Under the pieces are notes generated by a model. That model did no database searches and was not told the DNA's origin. It saw only the letters and a program-made list of their open reading frames with translations. The position numbers and the translations under genes were made by a program. Source: Sinosporangium siamense (GTDB lineage Bacteria > Actinomycetota > Actinomycetes > Streptosporangiales > Streptosporangiaceae). From it: 64,000 nt of DNA. The stretch covers positions 496,001-560,000 of the forward strand of contig NZ_BOOW01000006.1 in assembly GCF_016863435.1 (NCBI RefSeq), in the 5' to 3' direction. Position 1 is the stretch's first letter; every line of letters starts with the position of its first letter. This document shows, piece by piece, positions 25,998-33,747 of the stretch.

Positions 25998-26948
25998 TCA
26001 GTTCCACTCCCAGCGGATGCCGTGCACCCCCGCCCGCGACTCGAACTCGAAGAGGTGGACGGTGTTCCAGTTGTCGATCCGCAGCTCCTGCAGGTCGGCC
26101 GCCGCGGTCTCGACGTTGGGCTGCCAGGTCTGGTAGCAGCGCGGCGGCACCGCGGCCTCGTCGAAGCGGATCTGCAGGAGGTATTCGCGGGTTGGGAAGC
26201 GGAAGCCACGGACATATTGCGTGGCTGCCGGGCCGCCGCCCGTGGTGGTGAACGCGTATTCCACCACGTAGGTCTCACCGCTCGTCAGCGGACGGTCGAA
26301 CAGCAGCTCCGCCGCCGTCAGGCCGCGCGCGGGGTCGGACCGTATCCGCCCGATCCGGCACAGGTCGCTGGTGACGTCGATGGGGGCGACTCCTTCCTCG
26401 TTGTGGTGGATGGCGATGTACCGGTCGACGCCGTCGCAGCGTGCCCGGAACACCACTCGGGAGCGGGCGGCGAGCTCCTCGCGGCGGGGGCCGATGAGAT
26501 AGCTCTCGTGGTGGCTGAGCGTCTCCAGCTGGCCGTCGACGGGGTTGTCGATGCCGTCGAGCAGCGAGCCCAGGCCGTGGTGGGCCTGGCAGACGTCCTG
26601 GTAGGTGAGGGAGCCGGGCACGTGCCCCAGCCAGCGTCCCCTCGGGCGGCGCGGGCCGATAAGAGTGACCAGGGAGTCGGGGGCGAGGTCGAGGATCTCC
26701 TCCAGGGCCCGCACCGCGAGCATCGAGCTCGGGCGCTCGGGACGGCTGATGCCGCGTTGCCAATAGCTGAGGCTCGCGACGCTGACGGGTATGCCGCGTT
26801 CGGCGAGCCTGGAATGTATACGTTCGAGGCTGAGGCCTCGGGATTGGATCGCGAGTTGAAGTGCTCGGTCGAAGGGGCCGGTGCGTAGGGCGTCGCCGAG
26901 AGCGGGATGCTCCTCCGGCGGCTTAGGTGGGTTAACACGCCGTGACAT
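25998..26948 (-). CDS. XRE-like helix-turn-helix regulator with unknown C-terminal domain
   Basis: A 316-residue protein. Residues about 25-90 form a lambda-repressor-type DNA-binding region (LQLAIQSRGLSLERIHSRLAERGIPVSVASLSYWQRGISRPER). The rest is a beta-rich domain with Arg/Asp/His-rich strands (DRYIAIHHNEEG, TYVVEYAFTTTGG) that I cannot name. ATG 26948 is chosen since GGAG lies seven bases upstream; the open frame extends to 27020. It converges on the dynamin/Hsp70 operon, ending six bases from it. The C-terminal half may be a sensor. Confidence 0.65.
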   Translation of the reverse strand: MSRRVNPPKPPEEHPALGDALRTGPFDRALQLAIQSRGLSLERIHSRLAERGIPVSVASLSYWQRGISRPERPSSMLAVRALEEILDLAPDSLVTLIGPRRPRGRWLGHVPGSLTYQDVCQAHHGLGSLLDGIDNPVDGQLETLSHHESYLIGPRREELAARSRVVFRARCDGVDRYIAIHHNEEGVAPIDVTSDLCRIGRIRSDPARGLTAAELLFDRPLTSGETYVVEYAFTTTGGGPAATQYVRGFRFPTREYLLQIRFDEAAVPPRCYQTWQPNVETAAADLQELRIDNWNTVHLFEFESRAGVHGIRWEWN

Positions 26949-27243
26949 CGCAGGACTCCAGATGATGTCGTCAGCCTTACGGAGGCAACATCTTGTGGGA
27001 GGGAGCCCTGCGATGTCCATTATGAGCTAGTGAGGCGGATGTGGTGGGCCATTTGCCTCCAGTGGGTTATGGGGGGGATCGGTGTGCTTTGTGTTTTTTC
27101 GTTGTGCTTTGGCCGCACCTGCGGGTCGCGCGGGTGTCTGGCCGGCTGCCGGGCGAGGGCCGAAGGGTGATCGGTCCACCGCCGTCTTGTGAAACGGGTC
27201 TTGGGGTTGGCTCTTGCGGCCGGCTCTTATGGTTGGCCGCGCC

Positions 27244-28233
27244 TTATTGCGCGTTAGGGCCGAAGTTGCGCAGCATGCCGCGCACACCGACGGTGGTGCC
27301 CCCCCGGCGGGCACCACCGCTGTAGGCGCGGGACCCCTCGAAATATGTCCAGCCGCCGATCGTCTTGCCGGCCAGCGGCACGAAGGAACCACCCTGTTTG
27401 AGGCCGAAGTGCACGTGGTTGCTCCCGGCCGAGCCTCCGCAGGGGATGCGGGTGCTCGTCATGCCGAGATAATCTCCCATGCGCACCGGGGTGCCGTTGG
27501 GGCGTAGTTCCCGGGCCAGGTGGTAGTACTCGGTGGTCCACCCGTTGTCGTGAACGATCCTGATGTGTCCGCCGTTTCGGCACATGTCGTAGGCACGGCC
27601 GGACTGGGCGGCCAGCACCTGGTAGGCGCCGGATCCGAATGTTTTGTTGAGATCGATGGAGCTCCACGGCCGTGGCTGCCCGCTCCATCCGTGCGGTCCG
27701 CCGATGATCGCCCAGCTGTCGCCCACCGGATAGGGGAGCGACAGGCCCGTCGGGGCCATCGCGCTTTCCGCTGACTTCGCCGCGTTCCGCGCGTGGTTGA
27801 CGAAGGTCTGCTTTTCCGCCTGCCCGACGAGCGCGTCCGGCGACTGCGCCACCAGATCGGCGAACGGCTGCGACCCCTCCAGGCCGATGGTCCACTCGCC
27901 GTTCACCTCCTTCGCGATGAACAACCATCCCTCCGGCGCGGTGTGATCGCCCTTGGCGACGGTGATCACGCTCGTGCCGAAGGCCCACGGCCCGTTTCGC
28001 CGCTGGACGTTCACCTGCGTCTGCTGCTGCCGCGCACTGAGCGCCGCCGCCGTCGTGCCACTGCGCCCGACCACCGCCGCGGCCACGGCGGCCTCAAGGC
28101 CGCGCTGCGGTTGTACGGCGGAGCCCTGACCTGTGCCGGCTCCGGGGTCCGCCGCGCTCGCGGGCCCGATGGGAACCGACAGGATCAGTGCGCTCATGGC
28201 GGCGGCGATCCGGAATCTGCCTCGCAACCTCAT
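27244..28233 (-). CDS. Secreted M23-family peptidase
   Basis: A 329-residue exported protein with a signal peptide ending ASA near residue 28. The C-terminal domain has LysM/M23-like features: GHIRIVHDNGWTTEYYHLA, VRMGDYLGM and the HVHFGL motif whose histidines bind zinc in lysostaphin-type endopeptidases that cut peptidoglycan cross-bridges. The first metal-ligand His of the usual HxxxD motif is replaced here by a PWSSIDL-type segment, so activity may differ. It diverges from the sortase gene. The family is well supported. Confidence 0.8.
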   Translation of the reverse strand: MRLRGRFRIAAAMSALILSVPIGPASAADPGAGTGQGSAVQPQRGLEAAVAAAVVGRSGTTAAALSARQQQTQVNVQRRNGPWAFGTSVITVAKGDHTAPEGWLFIAKEVNGEWTIGLEGSQPFADLVAQSPDALVGQAEKQTFVNHARNAAKSAESAMAPTGLSLPYPVGDSWAIIGGPHGWSGQPRPWSSIDLNKTFGSGAYQVLAAQSGRAYDMCRNGGHIRIVHDNGWTTEYYHLARELRPNGTPVRMGDYLGMTSTRIPCGGSAGSNHVHFGLKQGGSFVPLAGKTIGGWTYFEGSRAYSGGARRGGTTVGVRGMLRNFGPNAQ

Positions 28234-28569
28234 CGGCTGCTCCCTTCACGTGAGGGGGGTTGGGACGTGAGCGGGTTTTGCAGGAGATTCGGGTAATCGG
28301 TCCTGTCTGGGCAAGGGCCCTGTCGCGGGGGGCGGCAATACTCTTAATGCCGCTTCAACTCCTCCTTAACGGGGCGGCCGGGGGAGCTCCTCTAGCTGCG
28401 ACGACGTGTGCGGTTTGATGGCCGGCCTTTCTCCTTCGTTGGAATTTAAGTGAATACGCTCGGCATCCGTGAGGAGCCTCTCATAACCGGCTCATGATGG
28501 CGTAACAGGTGAAAACCACCCTTAACCCATCCGCAGAGCGGCTGCGGGACAAGAGCAGGGAGGACCTCC
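28234..28569. other. Divergent promoter region between peptidase and sortase genes
   Basis: About 335 bases with no gene. It must hold promoters for the leftward M23 peptidase and the rightward sortase. AAGAGCAGGGAGG just before 28570 is the sortase ribosome site. No clear operator was recognised. Confidence 0.5.
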
Positions 28570-29442
28570 ATGGCCCTGGCATTACGGCGGCGGATGTCGG
28601 TCACCCTCGCGGTCATCCTCGGGTTCACCGCGTACGGTGCGCCCCAGGCCGCCGGGCAGACCCTCACCCCCCAGACGGGCACCGCCCTTACCCAGGCCGA
28701 TGCGCAGGACGACCACGACGACGATGACGGTGACGACGACAGCGGGGACGATGACGATGACGACGACCGCCGCGTGAGTGGCGGCGGGGACGATGACGAC
28801 GACCGGAGCGTTCCACGCGGGGGAGTGGAGACCGGCCTCGGCGGCGGCCACGACGACGACGATGACGACGATGACGACGACGGAGGCGTGCCCCGAGGCG
28901 GCGTGGCCACGGGGGCGGGCGGCGCGGCCGGCGACGACGATGACGAGGACAGGCGGGTTCCCCGCGGTGGCGTGGAGACCGGCGCCGGCGGGATGTGGAA
29001 CGTTCAAGCGGCCGACCCCGTGCGTCTGCGCATCCCCGCCATCGGCGTGACCACCAAGGTCATCGCCCTCAGACTCGACGCCAAGGGCAAGCTCGTCGCG
29101 CCCAAACGCTACGACGTCGCCGGCTGGAACCGCCGCGGCCCCGAGCCCGGCGAGCGCGGCGCTGCCGTCATCGCCGGCCACGTCGACTCCAAATCGGGCC
29201 CGGCGGTGTTCTACCGGCTACGCCAGTTGCGCTCCGGCGACAAGGTCCACGTCGACCGCGCCGACGGCACGACCGTCACCTTCCGGGTGAGCGAACTGGC
29301 CCGATATTCCAAGAGCCGCGTCCCCTCGCGCACGGTGTACGGCGCGACCAAGGACGCCCAGCTCCGCCTGATCACGTGCGGCGGCTCCTTCGACAGCGAG
29401 AAGCGGAGCTACCGCGACAACATCGTGGTCTTCGCCCGTTGA
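28570..29442 (+). CDS. Class F sortase with Asp-rich N-terminal repeats
   Basis: A 290-residue exported protein. After the signal peptide (to about residue 30) comes a stretch to about residue 140 of poly-Asp runs alternating with VPRGGV(E/A)TG units (three clear copies and one degenerate). The C-terminal catalytic domain has the sortase residues: AGHVDS (His), LITCGG (Cys) and YRDNIVVFA (Arg, here preceded by a Lys/Arg/Ser loop), as in class F sortases of actinobacteria. These cleave sorting signals and attach proteins to the wall or pilin. The Asp runs could bind calcium. No partner substrate gene is adjacent. Confidence 0.8.
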   Translation: MALALRRRMSVTLAVILGFTAYGAPQAAGQTLTPQTGTALTQADAQDDHDDDDGDDDSGDDDDDDDRRVSGGGDDDDDRSVPRGGVETGLGGGHDDDDDDDDDDGGVPRGGVATGAGGAAGDDDDEDRRVPRGGVETGAGGMWNVQAADPVRLRIPAIGVTTKVIALRLDAKGKLVAPKRYDVAGWNRRGPEPGERGAAVIAGHVDSKSGPAVFYRLRQLRSGDKVHVDRADGTTVTFRVSELARYSKSRVPSRTVYGATKDAQLRLITCGGSFDSEKRSYRDNIVVFAR

Positions 29443-29470
29443 CGCGGGTCCATCCTCATCCAGGTGGCAG

Positions 29471-29496
29471 GGCCGTACGGATCACTCCGTACGGCC
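29471..29496. terminator. Bidirectional terminator between sortase and LysR genes
   Basis: An 11-bp inverted repeat (GGCCGTACGGA 29471-29481 with TCCGTACGGCC 29486-29496), 4-base loop, followed on the plus strand by TTTA. It overlaps the last codons of the convergent LysR gene. Confidence 0.75.
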
Positions 29497-30399
29497 TTTA
29501 CTCAATCCCGCGGCGGCGTACTCGGCCAGAGTGCGTGCGCGTCGCGAAAGGGCCAGGTGCTCAGGCCACACGGCCACCACCGATGTCTTGCCGGCACGTG
29601 GGCTGAGCGGCCGCTCGACGATGTGCCGGCCCTCAACGCTGACCGGCGACTGGTTTGGCCGCGACATCACCAGGCTGTAGCCGAGTCCGCGGCCGACCAG
29701 CGCGCGAACCAGTTCAAGGGTCGGCATCGACGTGGTGATGCGCGGATTGATGCCAAGCTCTCGGAAGATGCGATAAGTGTTCGCTGTGCTCGGCACGGAA
29801 TCCAGCAAGATGAATGGATCGTCGGCAAGGCTGCGCAACTCGACCGCCGGCTGTCCTGCGAGAGGATGATCCGCGGGCAGGAGGGCTACGACCTCGGTGC
29901 GGTAAACGGGCAACTGCTGGAGCTTGGGCGGTAGGTCCATGTCATACACAACGGCGATGTCGAGCCGCCCGGATTCGAGCGCGGGCAGGATCTCGTCGTT
30001 GGGCCCCACGGTGACGGCGATCTCCACGGCCGGATGGATGCGGGGGAAGCCGTCCAGGAGCGGCGGCACGATTGTCGGCCCGAGTCCGGTGTAGCACCCG
30101 AGGTGCGCGGGCCCTCGCAACTCGCCGTCGGCACCGGCGAGGTCGCCGGCGATGGCGTCCGCGTCGTGGATGATTCGGCGGGCCCGCTCGGCCACGTGTC
30201 TCCCGGCGGGAGTCAGCGAGAACCCGCGCGCCTTTCTGCGGATGCACAGCTGCTCACCGACGGCGCGTTCGAGCTCCGTCACGGCGTGCGACAGGGCGGA
30301 CTCAGACATTGACAGGGCGGCGGCGGCCGACGCGAGTGTTTCGTGGGCGGGCAACGCCGAGAAGAGTTCGAGTTGCCGCAGGGTCAGGCGAATCTGCAT
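29482..30399 (-). CDS. LysR-family transcriptional regulator
   Basis: A 305-residue protein with the standard LysR N-terminal helix-turn-helix (LTLRQLELFSALPAHETLASAAAALSMSESALSHAVTELERAVGEQL) and a periplasmic-binding-like effector domain. It is divergent from a cytochrome P450 gene with about 100 bases between the starts, the usual arrangement for a LysR protein controlling its neighbour and itself. The effector is unknown. It may mark the left border of the biosynthetic cluster or be independent of it. Confidence 0.9.
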   Translation of the reverse strand: MQIRLTLRQLELFSALPAHETLASAAAALSMSESALSHAVTELERAVGEQLCIRRKARGFSLTPAGRHVAERARRIIHDADAIAGDLAGADGELRGPAHLGCYTGLGPTIVPPLLDGFPRIHPAVEIAVTVGPNDEILPALESGRLDIAVVYDMDLPPKLQQLPVYRTEVVALLPADHPLAGQPAVELRSLADDPFILLDSVPSTANTYRIFRELGINPRITTSMPTLELVRALVGRGLGYSLVMSRPNQSPVSVEGRHIVERPLSPRAGKTSVVAVWPEHLALSRRARTLAEYAAAGLSKGRTE

Positions 30400-30503
30400 C
30401 TTCGACCCAATCGCGGATGTTGGCCGTTTTTCTTCACTTTACTCGCACATATGGTCGGTGCCACAGTCGCTTCAAGCCCGAGCGAGCCGAGAGGACGAGT
30501 CAC

Positions 30504-31736
30504 ATGAGTCAGAGGGGAACCGCAGCGCACGATGCATCCGAGACGTTCTCGGGCCCAGGCGACGCGCCGGTCGCCGATTGGGTGGACGCCGGAGACCTGT
30601 CCGCCGACCCGTACCCGGCGTACTCGAAACTGCGTGACCAGTCGCCTGTGGTCTGGGTGCCACTCGTCCGGAAGTTTCTGGTCACCTCCTTCGACGCCTG
30701 CCACACTGTCGAAAGCGACCAGGAGCTCTATTCGGCGGACGTGACGGGTGCGACGATGAACCGCGCGGTGGGCGGCCGGCCGATGCTCCGGAAGGACGGC
30801 CCCGATCATCGGACCGCCCGGGCGCCGATCAACCCTGTGTTGCGTCCTCGCAGCATTCGCGAGGCATGGGCGCCGATCTTCGAGCGCAACGCCCGGCGGC
30901 GGCTTGACGTGATGCGTGAGATAGGGCCTTCGGCGGCCGACCTGAACCGTGACTACGCGGCGCCGCTGGCCTCACAGAACCTCATCGACATGCTCGGCCT
31001 GCACGACGTCACGGTCGGCGACATGCAGCGGTGGTCCCACGCCTTCATCGCGGGCATAGGGAACGTCCTCGACGACGAGGAGACATGGACACGTTCCGAG
31101 CGGGCGTCCACGGAGGTCTCGCACCTTCTTGACGAACTGATTCCGTGGTATCGCGATCATCCGGACGCGTCGATGACATCCGCTTTCGCCAACTCGGATC
31201 TCTCAACAGCGGACGTCCACGCGAACATCAAGCTGGTTATCTCGGGCGGCATGAACGAGCCACAACACATGATCACGACCATCGTGTGGGCCCTCGACAA
31301 GCATCCCGACCAGAAGGCACGCGCCCTTGGCGGCGAGAGCCTGTGGCAGGACGTGTTCGACGAGGCCGCTCGATGGCGTTCGCCCATCGGGATGTATCCA
31401 CGCGAGACCACCCGGCCATGCGAGCTCGCCGGCGTTCGCCTTCCTGCACGCGCACCGCTTGGAGTGGTCGTCGCGGCAGCCAACCGCGATCCCGAAGCCT
31501 TCGGCGCCGACGCGCACGAGTTCGACGTTCAGCGCCCCAAGCGGCCACACCTCGCCTTCGGGGACGGGGTCCATCTCTGCGCCGGTCATTGGGCGGCCCG
31601 CATTTCGATCGGCCAGATCGCGGTGCCACTCCTCTACCAGGAGCTTCCCACCCTGCGAATCGACCGGAACCGGCCGGCCACGTGGGAGGGGTGGGTCTTC
31701 CGCGGCCTGACCCAGTGCCCGGTGACCTGGGCTTGA
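30504..31736 (+). CDS. Cytochrome P450
   Basis: A 410-residue bacterial class I P450. The heme loop LAFGDGVHLCAGHWAAR carries the Cys ligand, and the ExxR-like helix and PRETTRP region are present. The I-helix reads ISGGMNEPQHM, a GGxNEP form in place of the common AGxxT, as found in some P450 families. ATG 30504 has GAGAGGA eight bases upstream. It is divergent from the LysR gene. A ferredoxin partner is not adjacent. The substrate is unknown: it could tailor the neighbouring peptide or lipid, but it lacks the regulatory palindrome of that cluster. Confidence 0.85.
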   Translation: MSQRGTAAHDASETFSGPGDAPVADWVDAGDLSADPYPAYSKLRDQSPVVWVPLVRKFLVTSFDACHTVESDQELYSADVTGATMNRAVGGRPMLRKDGPDHRTARAPINPVLRPRSIREAWAPIFERNARRRLDVMREIGPSAADLNRDYAAPLASQNLIDMLGLHDVTVGDMQRWSHAFIAGIGNVLDDEETWTRSERASTEVSHLLDELIPWYRDHPDASMTSAFANSDLSTADVHANIKLVISGGMNEPQHMITTIVWALDKHPDQKARALGGESLWQDVFDEAARWRSPIGMYPRETTRPCELAGVRLPARAPLGVVVAAANRDPEAFGADAHEFDVQRPKRPHLAFGDGVHLCAGHWAARISIGQIAVPLLYQELPTLRIDRNRPATWEGWVFRGLTQCPVTWA

Positions 31737-31899
31737 TGCACCGCACGGCGCCAAGAACCGGTCAGGCGGCGACGCGTAGCCTACGTCACTCGTGGTGGCG
31801 CTGAACGACCTCTTCGACCGCGTTCCCCTGCCGGGCTGATCGGGGGTATGGGGGCGCCCCGCCTTCCCAGCCGAGCCCGGCCCCAGCGCCGGCCGCCTC

Positions 31900-32766
31900 T
31901 CAGTCGGTTCTGCGGAACTGGGCGACCGCCATGAGCAGGAAGAACAGCCCGAGGACCGCCACGACCAGGATCTCCACCGCCACCGGCACGGTCCAGTCGC
32001 CCCAGGTGACCCCGGGGTTGTAGACCGCGTGGATCTCGGGTGACGCCTCGACCCGGGCGAACACGGCCTGGCGCACCGGGTCGACGGCATAGGTCAGCGG
32101 GTTGACCAGCGTGATGGTGCCGAGCCAGGACGGCAGGTTCGTCACGGGGAACAGCGCCCCGGACAGGAACGTCAGCGGCATGACCGCCATCTGGGACACG
32201 CCGAGGAACGCCTCCATGCTGGTGATGCGCGCCGCGACCATCGCCCCGAAGGCCGTCATCGTGAGCGCGATCAGGAAGACCAGGCCCGCCATCTGCAAGA
32301 TGAGCACGGGGTCGTACGGCACGCCGACGAGACCGGCGACCGACATGATCGCCATGCCCTGGAGGGTGGCGACGAGGGCGCCGCCGAGGACCTTGCCGAT
32401 CACGATCGCGGTGCGGCTTACCGGGGCCACGAGCATCTCGCGCAGGAAGCCGAACTCGCGGTCCCAGACGATCGAGGCGGCCGAGAACACCGAGGTGGAG
32501 ACGACGATCATGGAGATGACACCGGGGAACATGAACGTCTGCAGATCGACGTCCCCGGGTCCGCCGGGCATGAGCGAACCGAAGCCCGAGCCCAGGACGA
32601 ACAACCAGAGCACGGCCTGGAAGAGCATGGCGACGACGCGGTTACCGTCGTTGGCGAACCTGATCAGCTCGCGTTTGAGCACGATCTTGACGGCCCGCAG
32701 GTTGTGGCCGGTGCCTCGCCTCCCCACATGGGACGCGCGGGCCGGATGGGGCCGGGTGGCGGTCAT
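31900..32766 (-). CDS. ABC-2 type transporter permease (export of the lanthipeptide)
   Basis: A 288-residue integral membrane protein with about six hydrophobic segments (for example VVAMLFQAVLWLFVLGSGF, MIVVSTSVFSAASIV, ILVVAVLGLFFLLMAVAQF) and the ABC-2 signature region around LVNPLTYAVDPVRQAVF, as in DrrB-type drug exporters. It starts three bases after the ATPase stop in the LanKC operon, so it is the membrane half of a two-gene exporter, presumably for the mature peptide or for self-resistance. Confidence 0.85.
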   Translation of the reverse strand: MTATRPHPARASHVGRRGTGHNLRAVKIVLKRELIRFANDGNRVVAMLFQAVLWLFVLGSGFGSLMPGGPGDVDLQTFMFPGVISMIVVSTSVFSAASIVWDREFGFLREMLVAPVSRTAIVIGKVLGGALVATLQGMAIMSVAGLVGVPYDPVLILQMAGLVFLIALTMTAFGAMVAARITSMEAFLGVSQMAVMPLTFLSGALFPVTNLPSWLGTITLVNPLTYAVDPVRQAVFARVEASPEIHAVYNPGVTWGDWTVPVAVEILVVAVLGLFFLLMAVAQFRRTD

Positions 32767-32769
32767 GTC

Positions 32770-33747
32770 TCACCTCACCATCATGTGTTTCCAGCCCTCG
32801 TCCGGGCTCTGCTCCGCGTCGCGAATGGTCGTGCCGGTGTAATTGAGGAACACATCGTCGAGGGACGGGCCGGCCACGTTGACCGACTTGATCGGCACCC
32901 CGAGCTCGGTGAACAGGCGGGGCACGAACTTCTCACCCTCCGGGACCGCGAAGGTGACCGCTCCGTCGCGCAGGACGGCCTCGACGTTGAGGAATTCGCG
33001 CAGCGCCACGACCGCGGCCTCGTCGTCGGCGGTCTGAATGCGCAGGCGGTCGGCGCCGACGGAGGCTTTGAGGTTGCCGGGGCTGTCGAGCGCCACGATC
33101 GCGCCGTGATCCATGATGGCGATGCGATCGCAGTACTCCGCCTCCTCCATGTAGTGCGTCGTCATGAAGATGGTGAGCCGCTCGTGCTTGCGGAGGTCCT
33201 CGATGTACTTCCAGATCGCGGCCCGGGTCTGCGGGTCGAGGCCCACGGTGGGCTCGTCGAGGAACAACACGTCGGGGGAGTGCAGCAGGCCGCGTGCGAT
33301 CTCCAGCCGCCGCCGCATGCCGCCCGAGTAGGTCTCGGCCTTGCTCTTTCTGCGCTCCCACAGGCCGACCATGTCGAGGACCTCCTTCACGCGGTCGTCG
33401 ACGGTCTCCTTCGGCACGCCGTACAACTCCGCGTGGAAGCGGAGGTTCTGCTCGCCGGTGAGGTAGCCGTCCACGGTCGGGTCCTGGAACACCAGGCCGA
33501 TCGACCGGCGCACCTCGTCGCGTTCGAGCACGACGTCGTAACCGGCGACCCACGCCGTGCCGCCGGTGGGCCGGGACAGGGTGCAGAGCATGTTGATCGT
33601 CGTGGTCTTGCCCGCGCCGTTGGGGCCGAGGAAGCCGAACACCTCGCCGCGTGCCACCTCGAAGTCGATGCCCTTGACCGCCTCGACTTCGTCGTACTTC
33701 TTGGCGAGTCCCTGGACGACGAGCGCCGCGCCGCCGTCCGGGCTCAC
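32770..33747 (-). CDS. ABC transporter ATPase, DrrA-like
   Basis: A 325-residue ATPase with Walker A GPNGAGKTT, signature YSGGMRRRLEIARGL, Walker B VLFLDEPTVGLDP, the H-loop TTHYMEEAE, and the roughly 100-residue C-terminal extension ending SLDDVFLNYTG that marks DrrA-type drug and lantibiotic exporters. It starts at GTG 33747, which overlaps the LanKC stop by four bases (GTGA), so it is coupled to the synthetase. The open frame runs much further upstream inside LanKC, but that part is a shadow. It works with the permease at 31900. Confidence 0.9.
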   Translation of the reverse strand: MSPDGGAALVVQGLAKKYDEVEAVKGIDFEVARGEVFGFLGPNGAGKTTTINMLCTLSRPTGGTAWVAGYDVVLERDEVRRSIGLVFQDPTVDGYLTGEQNLRFHAELYGVPKETVDDRVKEVLDMVGLWERRKSKAETYSGGMRRRLEIARGLLHSPDVLFLDEPTVGLDPQTRAAIWKYIEDLRKHERLTIFMTTHYMEEAEYCDRIAIMDHGAIVALDSPGNLKASVGADRLRIQTADDEAAVVALREFLNVEAVLRDGAVTFAVPEGEKFVPRLFTELGVPIKSVNVAGPSLDDVFLNYTGTTIRDAEQSPDEGWKHMMVR

